Shown: in pieces, positions 15,667 through 22,479 of the stretch
Layout: each line of letters opens with the position of its first letter
How positions within the stretch are numbered: position 1 is the stretch's first letter
Assembly (NCBI GenBank): GCA_947461145.1
Contig: CANHJD010000007.1
Location: 1 to 38,105 of the forward strand
DNA: 38,105 nt
Direction of reading: 5' to 3'
Source of the DNA: Bacteriovoracaceae bacterium
Lineage (GTDB): Bacteria > Bdellovibrionota > Bacteriovoracia > Bacteriovoracales > Bacteriovoracaceae
The notes under the pieces: model-generated
Database searches by the model: none
The model's input: the letters and a program-made list of their open reading frames with translations, nothing else
Told to the model about the DNA's origin: nothing
Made by a program: the position numbers and the translations under genes

Positions 15667-16498
15667 GGCCTTCCAATTTTTCGTTGAATATCAAATCCCA
15701 CTCATGGGGTAAAAACTCTAGTGTAATAATGCCCTGATAATGACTACTCTTATGCAAAGAGGATAACTCAATTAGCTTCTTACTTGGAAGAGAGTATATC
15801 TCATCAGGACGAGTGAGCTTGGAACTAACATCCATGAGTAGTTTATTTTCAACAGGATATTCTTTTAAAAAAAATTCGAGTTTATTAAAATATTTTTTTC
15901 CCATCAAAAGTGCATAGATAAGATCAATCCAGGGGTGAATCATAAAATAAACTAATCCATTTAAAGCCGCTTTAACGTCTTTTATAGGAATAAATTTAAT
16001 CACCAAATTAACCATCATTTGGAATATCCAGGTGATCATTCCAACAAGAAATAAAACTTTGGTTCTCTTACTTGCCATATTCTTTTTCACCTGAAGTAAG
16101 AGTTCAAAACATATGGCCGAAAGCTCTTCTTTTGTGCAAATGTCTAAAAGACCCTTGCTGACAATCAATCCAATATCTCTTCTTTGCTGAATGACAAAGG
16201 CCCTCTCCAGTGCCCCGTTATAGAAATATAATTTTGGAATTGTTACCCCTAGCTTGTACGCCTCCTGGATGGCGGCAGAATGAAAAGCCGCCTCCTCGGT
16301 GCTCTTTACCTCACGGGCGCCCAGAAAAACGAGGATGGCGATATCCATATAACCCACGGTAATTAATGATATAAGTGCTAAAATAGTCAGTCCACAGACT
16401 AACCAAAAGCCCGAAAAAGCAAACCAAGTACTCAATGTGGTTAAGGCAAAAAGGCTGATTAAAAATAAGGAGATACGCATACTTAGTTTTCCATTCAT
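15659..16498 (-). CDS. Membrane protein resembling an M48 (HtpX-like) protease without its zinc motif
   Basis: The 279-residue protein has two N-terminal helices (about 8-28 and 30-58) and further hydrophobic segments near 148-170 and 182-205. Residues 85-140 follow the HtpX/M48 pattern: 'IPKLYFYNG', 'AFVIQQ', 'LIVSKGLLDICTKEELSAI', then FELLL at 131-135 where an active enzyme has HExxH. Both zinc histidines are thus replaced (Phe131, Leu135) while Glu132 remains. The spacing before the motif matches M48 well, so I read it as a probable pseudo-protease. It is the first gene of the operon with the CHASE2 kinase and NtrC-type regulator, overlapping the kinase by eight bases, and could act as a sensory or scaffolding partner. 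A start at Met7 (16480), preceded by GGA, is possible. The M48 relation is not confirmed by search. Confidence 0.5.
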   Translation of the reverse strand: MNGKLSMRISLFLISLFALTTLSTWFAFSGFWLVCGLTILALISLITVGYMDIAILVFLGAREVKSTEEAAFHSAAIQEAYKLGVTIPKLYFYNGALERAFVIQQRRDIGLIVSKGLLDICTKEELSAICFELLLQVKKNMASKRTKVLFLVGMITWIFQMMVNLVIKFIPIKDVKAALNGLVYFMIHPWIDLIYALLMGKKYFNKLEFFLKEYPVENKLLMDVSSKLTRPDEIYSLPSKKLIELSSLHKSSHYQGIITLEFLPHEWDLIFNEKLEGRV

Positions 16499-16635
16499 TT
16501 AAGTAACTTAAGACTAGTTTATCATTTCATAAAACTTATTTGCATTACTTTATTACAAGCTCAAGCCTTTCCCATGGACATAAATCCGGTCCAAGGATAT
16601 AAACGCCAAGAACTTTTTGAAGAATGTAACAAGCG

Positions 16636-16902
16636 ATGTTTTGCACTGTGGTAGAACAAGATTTTGATAACGATTTTCTGAGTCAAATAGATCGTGTTGA
16701 GGAGCTTGTTTCTTTAACAGATAAACTTGATGATGAAACTCTTATTTGTGAGTGTTTTTGTGTAGATGTAGCCGACATTAGGCAGCTTTGTCACGAAAAC
16801 AAAAAACCAGATCTTGAGAAGCTGCAAAACGAATTTAATCTCGGGCAGGGTTGTCAGGGATGCTTAAAAAGAATTGATAGTTGGGTTAACAAGATATTTT
16901 AG
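16636..16902 (+). CDS. Bfd-like [2Fe-2S]-binding domain protein
   Basis: The 88-residue protein ends in a BFD-type domain: C-E-C-F-C at about 39-43, then 'VDVADIRQLC', and G-Q-G-C-Q-G-C near the C-terminus. These are the C-x-C ... C-x-x-C ligands of bacterioferritin-associated ferredoxin and NirB/GltB-type domains. The first 35 residues are acidic and match nothing I know. It may be an electron carrier for iron release or a small redox partner. I see no Shine-Dalgarno before the ATG; a GTG four codons in is an alternative. A 26-codon frame (16574-16654) overlaps its start. It is 23 bases upstream of the endonuclease IV homologue and probably co-transcribed. Confidence 0.72.
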   Translation: MFCTVVEQDFDNDFLSQIDRVEELVSLTDKLDDETLICECFCVDVADIRQLCHENKKPDLEKLQNEFNLGQGCQGCLKRIDSWVNKIF

Positions 16903-16925
16903 CATAATAGTCTGAGGAGAATCCT

Positions 16926-17762
16926 ATGGCTTTTGATCGTTTATTATTTGGTACTGCTGGTGTTCCTAACAGTACAGCTAAGAAAAACAATCCCGTTGAA
17001 GGCGTAAAGCGAATCCATGAGTTGTCACTCGATTGCATGCAACTCGAGTTTGCCCATGGTGTACGCATGAAAGAAGAAGTTTCTTCAGCTCTTAGAAAAG
17101 TTTCTTACGAGCTAGGAGTTCCTCTTACTTCTCATGGTCCTTACTACATCAATCTTAATGCTCGTGAGCAAGATAAGATTGACTCCTCTGTTGAGAGAAT
17201 AATTCAGACAGCAAAGATTTCAGATCTATGTGGTGCAGAGTCTATGACTTTCCACGCGGCCTTCTATATGAAGGATTCTCCTTATGACGTTTTTGATCTT
17301 GTTGAAAAATCACTGAATGTTATTGAGGAAAGGCTTTCTCGCCTTGATATTGAGATTGAGCTACGTCCAGAGCTAACCGGCAAAACTTCCCAGTTCGGAT
17401 CACTTGAGGAGCTTATTAGCCTTTCTAAATCTGTGACTAGTTGTAAGCCTTGTATGGATTTTTCTCATCTCTATGCAAGAACAGGCTCAGTAAATGACTA
17501 TAAAGGTTTCTGTGAAACACTTGAAACGTTAAAAAATGAACTCGGCCCTAAAGCTCTTGAAGAGATGCATATTCATATTTCTGGGATCAGCTCTAACTCA
17601 AAAGGTGACTTAAAACACTTGAATCTAGAGAAGTCTAAATTCAACTGGAAAGATCTTATGAAGGCCCTTAAAGATATGGATTGTAGAGGTTATGTTGTTT
17701 GTAACTCTCCAAACCTTGAAGTAGACGCTGCTATGTTGAAACAATATTATATTGCACTTTAA
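16926..17762 (+). CDS. nfo: Endonuclease IV-family (AP endonuclease family 2) protein
   Basis: The 278-residue TIM-barrel protein keeps the metal ligands of E. coli endonuclease IV at nearly the same numbers: His70 (SHGPYYINL), His110 (TFHAAF), Glu149 (LRPE), Asp178 and His181 (MDFSH), His215/217 (MHIHISG), Asp228/His231 and Glu265. Nfo enzymes cut the backbone 5' to abasic sites using three zinc ions. The match across all sites supports a catalytic enzyme. The barrel is shared with sugar isomerases and overall similarity looks modest, so substrate is not certain. GAGGAG precedes the ATG. A bidirectional terminator follows. Co-location with a Bfd-like protein hints at oxidative-stress DNA repair, as inference. 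Confidence 0.8.
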   Translation: MAFDRLLFGTAGVPNSTAKKNNPVEGVKRIHELSLDCMQLEFAHGVRMKEEVSSALRKVSYELGVPLTSHGPYYINLNAREQDKIDSSVERIIQTAKISDLCGAESMTFHAAFYMKDSPYDVFDLVEKSLNVIEERLSRLDIEIELRPELTGKTSQFGSLEELISLSKSVTSCKPCMDFSHLYARTGSVNDYKGFCETLETLKNELGPKALEEMHIHISGISSNSKGDLKHLNLEKSKFNWKDLMKALKDMDCRGYVVCNSPNLEVDAAMLKQYYIAL

Positions 17763-17784
17763 TTTAGAAACGATTGTTCTGTTT

Positions 17785-17812
17785 AAAAAAGCCTCCGAAT
17801 GGAGGCTTTTTT
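17785..17812. terminator. Bidirectional intrinsic terminator
   Basis: GCCTCC (17791-17796), loop GAAT, and GGAGGC (17801-17806) form a stem flanked by six A and six T. It ends the nfo-like transcript and the convergent gene at 17816. Confidence 0.92.
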
Positions 17813-17815
17813 ATT

Positions 17816-18238
17816 TTAAGCTGATTTATGCCACTCTTGGGGTGAGATTAAATCTCGTAAATGAGTAAGTTCACTTTGCCTTAATCCAACAATATAACAA
17901 AATCCATCATCATGTGTGATGAGGATCTTTTCTATCGGCTTGTTCCAAGCAAGTTTTATGACTTGAAAGAAATTATCAGCATCATTTTTTTCATCGAGAA
18001 GGGTGTACTGGGCGAGTGAATTTTCAACTGAGAAGATGGACCAATTAACAGGAACATCTAAGTTCCCAAAAGTTGTTTGAAATCTTAAAATCTGTGTCTG
18101 TGGGATGTATTCGCCTTTAAAAAAATTTAGTCCATAGTCTTTGATTTTTAATTCAAGGCTAGATAACTCTACCTCTCCACTCTTTTGAAGTTTGAATGTT
18201 TCATCTACTAAGAAAGAAACAAAGTCTTTTTTTGACAT
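17816..18238 (-). CDS. Conserved-looking cytoplasmic protein of unknown function
   Basis: The 140-residue protein has no signal peptide, membrane helix or motif I recognise. It begins with a short helix rich in Lys, Asp and Phe, then alternating beta-like segments ('ILRFQTTFGNLDVPVNWSIF', 'KILITHDDGFCYIVGLR'), suggesting a small alpha/beta fold. GGAG lies eight bases before the ATG. The codon composition matches its neighbours. It lies 43 bases downstream of the lipoprotein gene on the same strand and may be the last gene of that three-gene operon with the PilZ-like protein. Confidence 0.7.
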   Translation of the reverse strand: MSKKDFVSFLVDETFKLQKSGEVELSSLELKIKDYGLNFFKGEYIPQTQILRFQTTFGNLDVPVNWSIFSVENSLAQYTLLDEKNDADNFFQVIKLAWNKPIEKILITHDDGFCYIVGLRQSELTHLRDLISPQEWHKSA

Positions 18239-18281
18239 ATGAAATCTCCGAACTTCTCATCGGTATAGGTTATAGATATCT

Positions 18282-18725
18282 TTATTCAAGCGGATTTATA
18301 GGCTCCATGCTTTCATGATAGGTTTTAATATTACTAACATCTGCTATTAGCCACTTATTCTCAATTTTAATCAATTCAGCAATTTTCTTAACTTCTGAAG
18401 AGAAAATAGTCTTATTTTCAGGGCTTTTAGTTATGTAACTAACTGAATATGTGACAAAACATTTATTTTCCTGGCAGGACTTTGAAAGAATTTTAAAACT
18501 ATCGGCTTTAATATTTTGCATGTCCGCAAATTTTTTGAAGTCTTCTTCTGCCATATTTTCAAAACTTTGAAGCATTTTACCGGTCACTCTCTCCAATACG
18601 AAGTCTCTTTCAACAACTTTTCCAATCCTAGAATCAATAAAATCCTTGAGTGCAGACTCTGGACTCAGGTCTGTAGAGAGGCACGAAACGAAGGTGAAAA
18701 GTAAAAGGGAAAAAAAATACTTCAT
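18282..18725 (-). CDS. Small lipoprotein, NTF2-like fold possible
   Basis: The 147-residue protein starts with a short signal sequence ending in the lipobox-like FVSC, giving Cys15 as the acylated residue. Val/Ser before Cys and Phe at -3 depart from strict L-A-G-C. The mature part ('SALKDFIDSRIGK', then 'CFVTYSVSYITK' and 'KWLIADVSNIK') follows the helix-then-sheet pattern of NTF2-like or DUF4878-type lipoproteins, which is only suggestive. Its ATG overlaps the stop of the PilZ-like gene in ATGA, so the two are coupled. Confidence 0.65.
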   Translation of the reverse strand: MKYFFSLLLFTFVSCLSTDLSPESALKDFIDSRIGKVVERDFVLERVTGKMLQSFENMAEEDFKKFADMQNIKADSFKILSKSCQENKCFVTYSVSYITKSPENKTIFSSEVKKIAELIKIENKWLIADVSNIKTYHESMEPINPLE

Positions 18726-19453
18726 CTAAGTCTTTCCGGTTTAAATCCCAATTCATGAACGAGTTCATTAAATTCGGCATAATTAAATACATTCAATCCC
18801 TTAGGGATTTTGTTAAATTTTATCCCAACACCTTTAAAATCAGTAGACTGAGCAACAACTTCCCCATCCTGTTCAAATGAACGACCACTAAACTCTATTG
18901 TCAGTCTCAAGTTTTTTATTTTTTCTGATAGAGGCTGTTCTAGCATTATGAAACAGCCCTCTTCATCCCAGTTTGTGAGATAGCCCTTAGAGACCATTTG
19001 GGAATTTGAAATTTCACAGTTAATTTTTTTTAATAGTGGATCAAATAGGTCTTGAGAGCTGTAATTTGGATTCAGGCTAGCAAGTGATAGGTAATAGCTG
19101 TAAAGCTGATAGATAAAGTAAGCTATCACCACATAAAAAAACAACGCAACAACTATAATTTTATTAAATTCAATAAAGAGTCCCTCAATTGCCTTAAAGC
19201 TAACAATACCAACAGAGAGAATGTACGCAATTTTTGACCAAGAGTTATGCCTCCAACACAACAGTGAAGCTATAATCATGGGGCAAAGGGCATACCAAAA
19301 GAGTTCTATGCTTTTTCTAAAGTAAGCCATAGAAAAGGGTGAAAGGTGATAGCGATACGCATACTGGAGATAGAGAAACAAAAAGGAAAGAATTAAAAAA
19401 AAGATTAAATTCACAACAAGAACATCTTTCTTTTTTACTTTTAATTGTTCCAT
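18722..19453 (-). CDS. Four-helix membrane protein with degenerate PilZ-like domain
   Basis: The 243-residue protein has four hydrophobic helices (about 10-32, 46-63, 72-90, 96-120) and a cytoplasmic C-terminal domain. That domain has the later PilZ landmarks: 'TNWDEEGCFI' in place of D-x-S-x-x-G and 'GVGIKF' at the closing strand. The R-x-x-x-R motif that grips cyclic di-GMP is not visible before it, so ligand binding is doubtful. PilZ proteins usually couple cyclic di-GMP to motility or envelope processes. The gene is first in a short minus-strand operon and divergent from the small ferredoxin by 25 bases. Confidence 0.6.
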   Translation of the reverse strand: MEQLKVKKKDVLVVNLIFFLILSFLFLYLQYAYRYHLSPFSMAYFRKSIELFWYALCPMIIASLLCWRHNSWSKIAYILSVGIVSFKAIEGLFIEFNKIIVVALFFYVVIAYFIYQLYSYYLSLASLNPNYSSQDLFDPLLKKINCEISNSQMVSKGYLTNWDEEGCFIMLEQPLSEKIKNLRLTIEFSGRSFEQDGEVVAQSTDFKGVGIKFNKIPKGLNVFNYAEFNELVHELGFKPERLR

Positions 19454-19472
19454 CAGTTTTTTCCCTTATAAT
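19445..19472 (+). promoter_or_regulatory. Promoter giving a leaderless ferredoxin transcript
   Basis: TATAAT at 19467-19472 lies six bases before the ATG at 19479, with TTGTTC at 19445-19450 as -35 (16-base spacer). Start of transcription about seven bases after the -10 would fall on the A of the ATG. No Shine-Dalgarno is present. The -35 lies inside the first codons of the divergent PilZ-like gene. Confidence 0.5.
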
Positions 19473-19478
19473 AATTTT

Positions 19479-19667
19479 ATGCAAAAAACTAAACTTGAAA
19501 TTTCTCCCATATGCATCTCTTGTGACAACTGTCGCTTAGTGTGTCCAGAGAACTGCATCATCACCAATGGTGTAGAGTATTCCATTGAAACTTGGAGCTG
19601 CACCGTCTGCGGTCTTTGCATCGAAGTTTGTCCCATCGACTGTATCAAAGAAATCTCAACTAAGTAA
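19479..19667 (+). CDS. Short 2[4Fe-4S] ferredoxin
   Basis: The 62-residue protein is a minimal bacterial-type ferredoxin with motifs C-I-S-C-D-N-C-R-L-V-C-P and C-T-V-C-G-L-C-I-E-V-C-P, eight cluster cysteines in all. It should be a soluble low-potential electron carrier. It has no ribosome binding site and a -10 box six bases before its ATG, so it may be translated from a leaderless mRNA. The last eight bases overlap the convergent murU-like gene. Confidence 0.9.
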   Translation: MQKTKLEISPICISCDNCRLVCPENCIITNGVEYSIETWSCTVCGLCIEVCPIDCIKEISTK

Positions 19668-20613
19668 TTTCTTCATTTAAACTATTCCACCAGATCCATT
19701 GGCCTTTTAATTTTTTATAATTTGAAGGACAGAGAATAATGGAAGGATTTATTTCTTCCATGATTGAATCCGGAGTCAAATTAATTACTCTTGGCACGGA
19801 AGAATTATAGGCTATTTGCTGTAAATTTATCTTCCATGTTTTTAAAGCTCGGGAGGCAACCAAAAATCTCAAAAAAGGGTGATTTGAATTCACTTTATAT
19901 GTTTCAAGAATTCTGAAGGATGTTTCCCAATATCTTTTTAGTGTGCCAAAATCCCAGTAATCAACATCTTTTAATAGAATCGCTTTTATTTCATTTTTTT
20001 TAAAATCGCAGACACTTTCAAAAAATGCGCTTGGACCATGTTTTTTCATCAACAATGACAGTTCCACAATAGCTATACCAGTATAAGTCTCAACTTTTGA
20101 ATTCAATGTGAGATCCTTATTTTTTATAATAGATCTGACCACTCTTTCTGAAGAAATTTCAAGTGCATTATAACCAAGGTTTGATTCAACCCAATAACTA
20201 AAGAGCATACAGGGTGAGTGGTTAAATCCCTCAAGATATTTTTCAATCTCCGCCTTTGAGAGATAAAAAAATTGATCTGCATTAAGTACCAGTAATTTAC
20301 CTTTATAACTAACTTCTTTTAAGGAAGCCAGGTTATGGATCGCCCCACCAATGTCGAGGATTTCAGGGGCTTCCCAAAGGAACTGAACACCCTCAAATGC
20401 TTCCTTGCCCTTACAATAAAGCTCTATCTCTTCACCCATGTGATGAAGATTAATAAAAATTTTCTTAATTCCTAAAGATTTGGCGTAAGCCACTTGTAGT
20501 TCGAGAAGGGATTTTTCAAATACTGGCCATAAAACTTTGGGTAATTTTTTACCAATAGAGCCCATTCTCGTTCCGAAGCCTGCAGCCAGAATTAAACAAT
20601 AATCAATTTGCAT
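19660..20613 (-). CDS. murU: Nucleotidyltransferase, probable MurNAc-1-phosphate uridylyltransferase (MurU-like)
   Basis: The 317-residue protein begins with the nucleotidyltransferase signature LAAGFGTRMG...KKLPKVLWPV, the nucleotide loop and Lys of sugar-phosphate nucleotidyltransferases. 'LLVLNADQFF' holds the metal-binding Asp. It overlaps an AmgK-like kinase by 11 bases in the same order as the AmgK-MurU pair of Pseudomonas, which salvages MurNAc to UDP-MurNAc and bypasses part of de novo synthesis. Pseudomonas MurU is about 220 residues; the extra C-terminal 90 residues here are unassigned. A different sugar substrate is possible, but the pairing makes MurU the best call. Confidence 0.72.
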   Translation of the reverse strand: MQIDYCLILAAGFGTRMGSIGKKLPKVLWPVFEKSLLELQVAYAKSLGIKKIFINLHHMGEEIELYCKGKEAFEGVQFLWEAPEILDIGGAIHNLASLKEVSYKGKLLVLNADQFFYLSKAEIEKYLEGFNHSPCMLFSYWVESNLGYNALEISSERVVRSIIKNKDLTLNSKVETYTGIAIVELSLLMKKHGPSAFFESVCDFKKNEIKAILLKDVDYWDFGTLKRYWETSFRILETYKVNSNHPFLRFLVASRALKTWKINLQQIAYNSSVPRVINLTPDSIMEEINPSIILCPSNYKKLKGQWIWWNSLNEEIT

Positions 20614-21634
20614 AATAATTTTGGAAGAGTTTTGTTTTTAAATCAGCATAACGTGGATTATCCATCATCACTCTTCTTATCTTTTCCATTGCAAAGCCTA
20701 TATATTTTAAATATCTGTCATCTTTTCGCCAGTTGTAGATATAACAGAAACTTCCCACCGCCTTAAAAACTCGCTGAATAGTCATGTCCTGGTAAAGTGC
20801 TTCAAATTCATCATAACTTTTTTGACCATGAATCGACTGATCTAGACTTTCATAATAATAACGCTTCAACCTCGTTCTATTTTCCTCTTTCAAATCGTAG
20901 TAGCAATCCTCTAGCAATGATACGAGGTCGTACTGAGGAATACCCCAACGGGCATCCTGAAAGTCGATAAAAACAAACTGTCCATTTTTAACCATGATAT
21001 TTCGAGAATGAAAATCACGATGAGTGATTACCATTTTCTGAGTCGAAAGGCGTTTCATGATTGGATCAAAGAGGTTCTCTAAGTCCTTTATCAAAACCTC
21101 ATCATGGCATTTATTAAAGAAATTAAAAAAGTATTTAAATGTAAATTTTGTTTCATCCATGAGCTTGGTGTGATCAAACTTTAATTGAAATAAATTTTGA
21201 TTCGTTACGGATGAAGCAGGAATCCTATGCAACTCAAGCAGCTGATCAACTATCGTCTTGTATATTTTAAATTCTTCATCAGAGCTTCTGATTCCAGATA
21301 TATGGTGCAAGAGGGTCTCATTGCCTAAATCTTCCTCTAATAAATAACCTCTTGATAGGTTGTGATCGAGAATTCCAGGAACTCTGATATTATTTTTTTG
21401 AAAAAATTGCTGAACGCTTAAAAATGGATGCTTTTCAATTTCTTCATCAAAAGCGTTGTCTAAGCAAACAACATAGCTGTCTTTGTTCGTGAAAATTCTA
21501 TAGTATCTTCTCGTAGATGCATCACCCGTGAGCTTATCTACTTCTTCCAGTTCTTCGGTGTTGAGAATATTTTTATCTTGGGTTTTATTAAATAATTCCT
21601 CGATAAAAAATCTTTCTGATTGCTCTGGTTTCAT
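20603..21634 (-). CDS. amgK: Anomeric amino-sugar kinase (AmgK-like, aminoglycoside phosphotransferase fold)
   Basis: The 343-residue protein has the phosphotransferase-fold marks: 'TGDASTRRYYRIF' near the start (AmgK-type G-D-A-S-x-R-R-Y), catalytic loop THRDFHSRNIM and metal segment FIDFQDARWG, then 'YDLVSLLEDCYYD'. AmgK phosphorylates the anomeric position of MurNAc and GlcNAc in the cytoplasm. Its start shares ATGA with the stop of the upstream pseudo-M48 gene and its end overlaps the MurU-like gene, so all three are translationally coupled. In a predator that digests prey wall this would recover sugars, as inference. Confidence 0.82.
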   Translation of the reverse strand: MKPEQSERFFIEELFNKTQDKNILNTEELEEVDKLTGDASTRRYYRIFTNKDSYVVCLDNAFDEEIEKHPFLSVQQFFQKNNIRVPGILDHNLSRGYLLEEDLGNETLLHHISGIRSSDEEFKIYKTIVDQLLELHRIPASSVTNQNLFQLKFDHTKLMDETKFTFKYFFNFFNKCHDEVLIKDLENLFDPIMKRLSTQKMVITHRDFHSRNIMVKNGQFVFIDFQDARWGIPQYDLVSLLEDCYYDLKEENRTRLKRYYYESLDQSIHGQKSYDEFEALYQDMTIQRVFKAVGSFCYIYNWRKDDRYLKYIGFAMEKIRRVMMDNPRYADLKTKLFQNYYAN

Positions 21635-22479
21635 AATACATCCCGTATACGATTTATAAATGAGTAAAAACTTTTTGATGAATTCTTTTTTGAAACTACT
21701 TTGTCCTCTTGAGTAGTTTTAATTAGAAAAGCTTTAAACAAAGATTCTTCTCTTGTGATTTGATTCGGATCACCCACTTGAAGAATAAAGTCCGCTGTAT
21801 TTCTGTTTTGTGCTTGAAGCCATGAAAGATAGTACTCTCCGTCAAAGCCGCTTCTTACAATTATATGATGTGCCCATTTATGCACTTCCAGTTGCTCTTC
21901 TAGGTTAAGCCTATTTAGAAATAAGAGCTTTTCAAGTGGGATATATCCAGTTGGAATGACTGTCTGCTTTGGATAAAGCAATTTTTCACTTTTCACGAGT
22001 TCAAACGTTAACACACAGGCAAGCATGCTTTCATTTTTTAAATATTTTGTGATTAACCCTTTTGAAAGAAATACTTCGCCCTTTGGAAGTGAAAAATGTA
22101 GAGGTGTCTCGGTATTTAAAATTGTTACTTTTGCACTTTTATTTTTTTTAAAAATATTCTCGTTCCCATTTAGAATTTCTTCCATCAATGATTCGAGGTA
22201 ATTTGCTGCCGAAAGTTCTAGTTTGATTATTTTTATTTCTGGATTATTTAAAAAAGATTTTTTTAAGTCAGCATAGTGATCTTCAAAATCTTTTGCTGAC
22301 ATCACTTTATATCCAGAGACGAGGGAATTTTTTTTGGCCCTAGTTGGTATTTTAAAACTCGAGCAAGAATTCATTAATAAACATATTAAAAAACATAAAA
22401 CCCCCGCACTAGGCAGGGGTTTTATTATAGTCAGGGAAAACTTAAATTTAGAGTTCAGCTGTAGCGACGTCGCGGCCAT
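21631..22479 (-). CDS. Lipoprotein resembling an M48 protease with a lost zinc motif
   Basis: The signal sequence ends in the lipobox LLMNSC (Cys39 from the ATG at 22479). The mature part resembles BepA/YfgC-type M48 proteases: 'KVTILNTETPLHFSLPKGEVFLSKGLI' order (split here), then FELVK at 159-163 in place of HExxH, and 'EVHKWAHHIIVRSGFD' where active enzymes have E-x-x-D...AGYD. Both HExxH histidines are gone (Phe159, Lys163); Glu160 and the third-ligand Glu198 remain. Start is uncertain: the ATG at 22479 overlaps the LysM gene by 32 bases, and a strong terminator hairpin sits inside the signal-peptide codons. No canonical start occurs between that hairpin and the lipobox Met. Coupled to amgK by ATGA. 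The M48 relation is by eye. Confidence 0.5.
   Translation of the reverse strand: MAATSLQLNSKFKFSLTIIKPLPSAGVLCFLICLLMNSCSSFKIPTRAKKNSLVSGYKVMSAKDFEDHYADLKKSFLNNPEIKIIKLELSAANYLESLMEEILNGNENIFKKNKSAKVTILNTETPLHFSLPKGEVFLSKGLITKYLKNESMLACVLTFELVKSEKLLYPKQTVIPTGYIPLEKLLFLNRLNLEEQLEVHKWAHHIIVRSGFDGEYYLSWLQAQNRNTADFILQVGDPNQITREESLFKAFLIKTTQEDKVVSKKNSSKSFYSFINRIRDVL
22391..22423 (-). terminator. Intrinsic terminator after the LysM gene, within the next gene's signal-peptide region
   Basis: On the minus strand AAAACCCC (22423-22416) pairs with GGGGTTTT (22404-22397) around an 11-base loop, followed by a T-rich tail. It would reduce read-through from the LysM gene into the pseudo-M48/amgK/murU genes. 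Confidence 0.75.

Noticed and set aside
16574-16654. 26-codon frame starting MDINPVQGYK that overlaps the Bfd-like gene start
   Set aside because: There is no ribosome binding site and no recognisable product. It could be an upstream frame or an old 5' end, but nothing supports translation.
8722-19667. The two ferredoxins and the Bfd-like protein as one redox cluster
   Set aside because: They are in separate transcription units far apart with unrelated neighbours.
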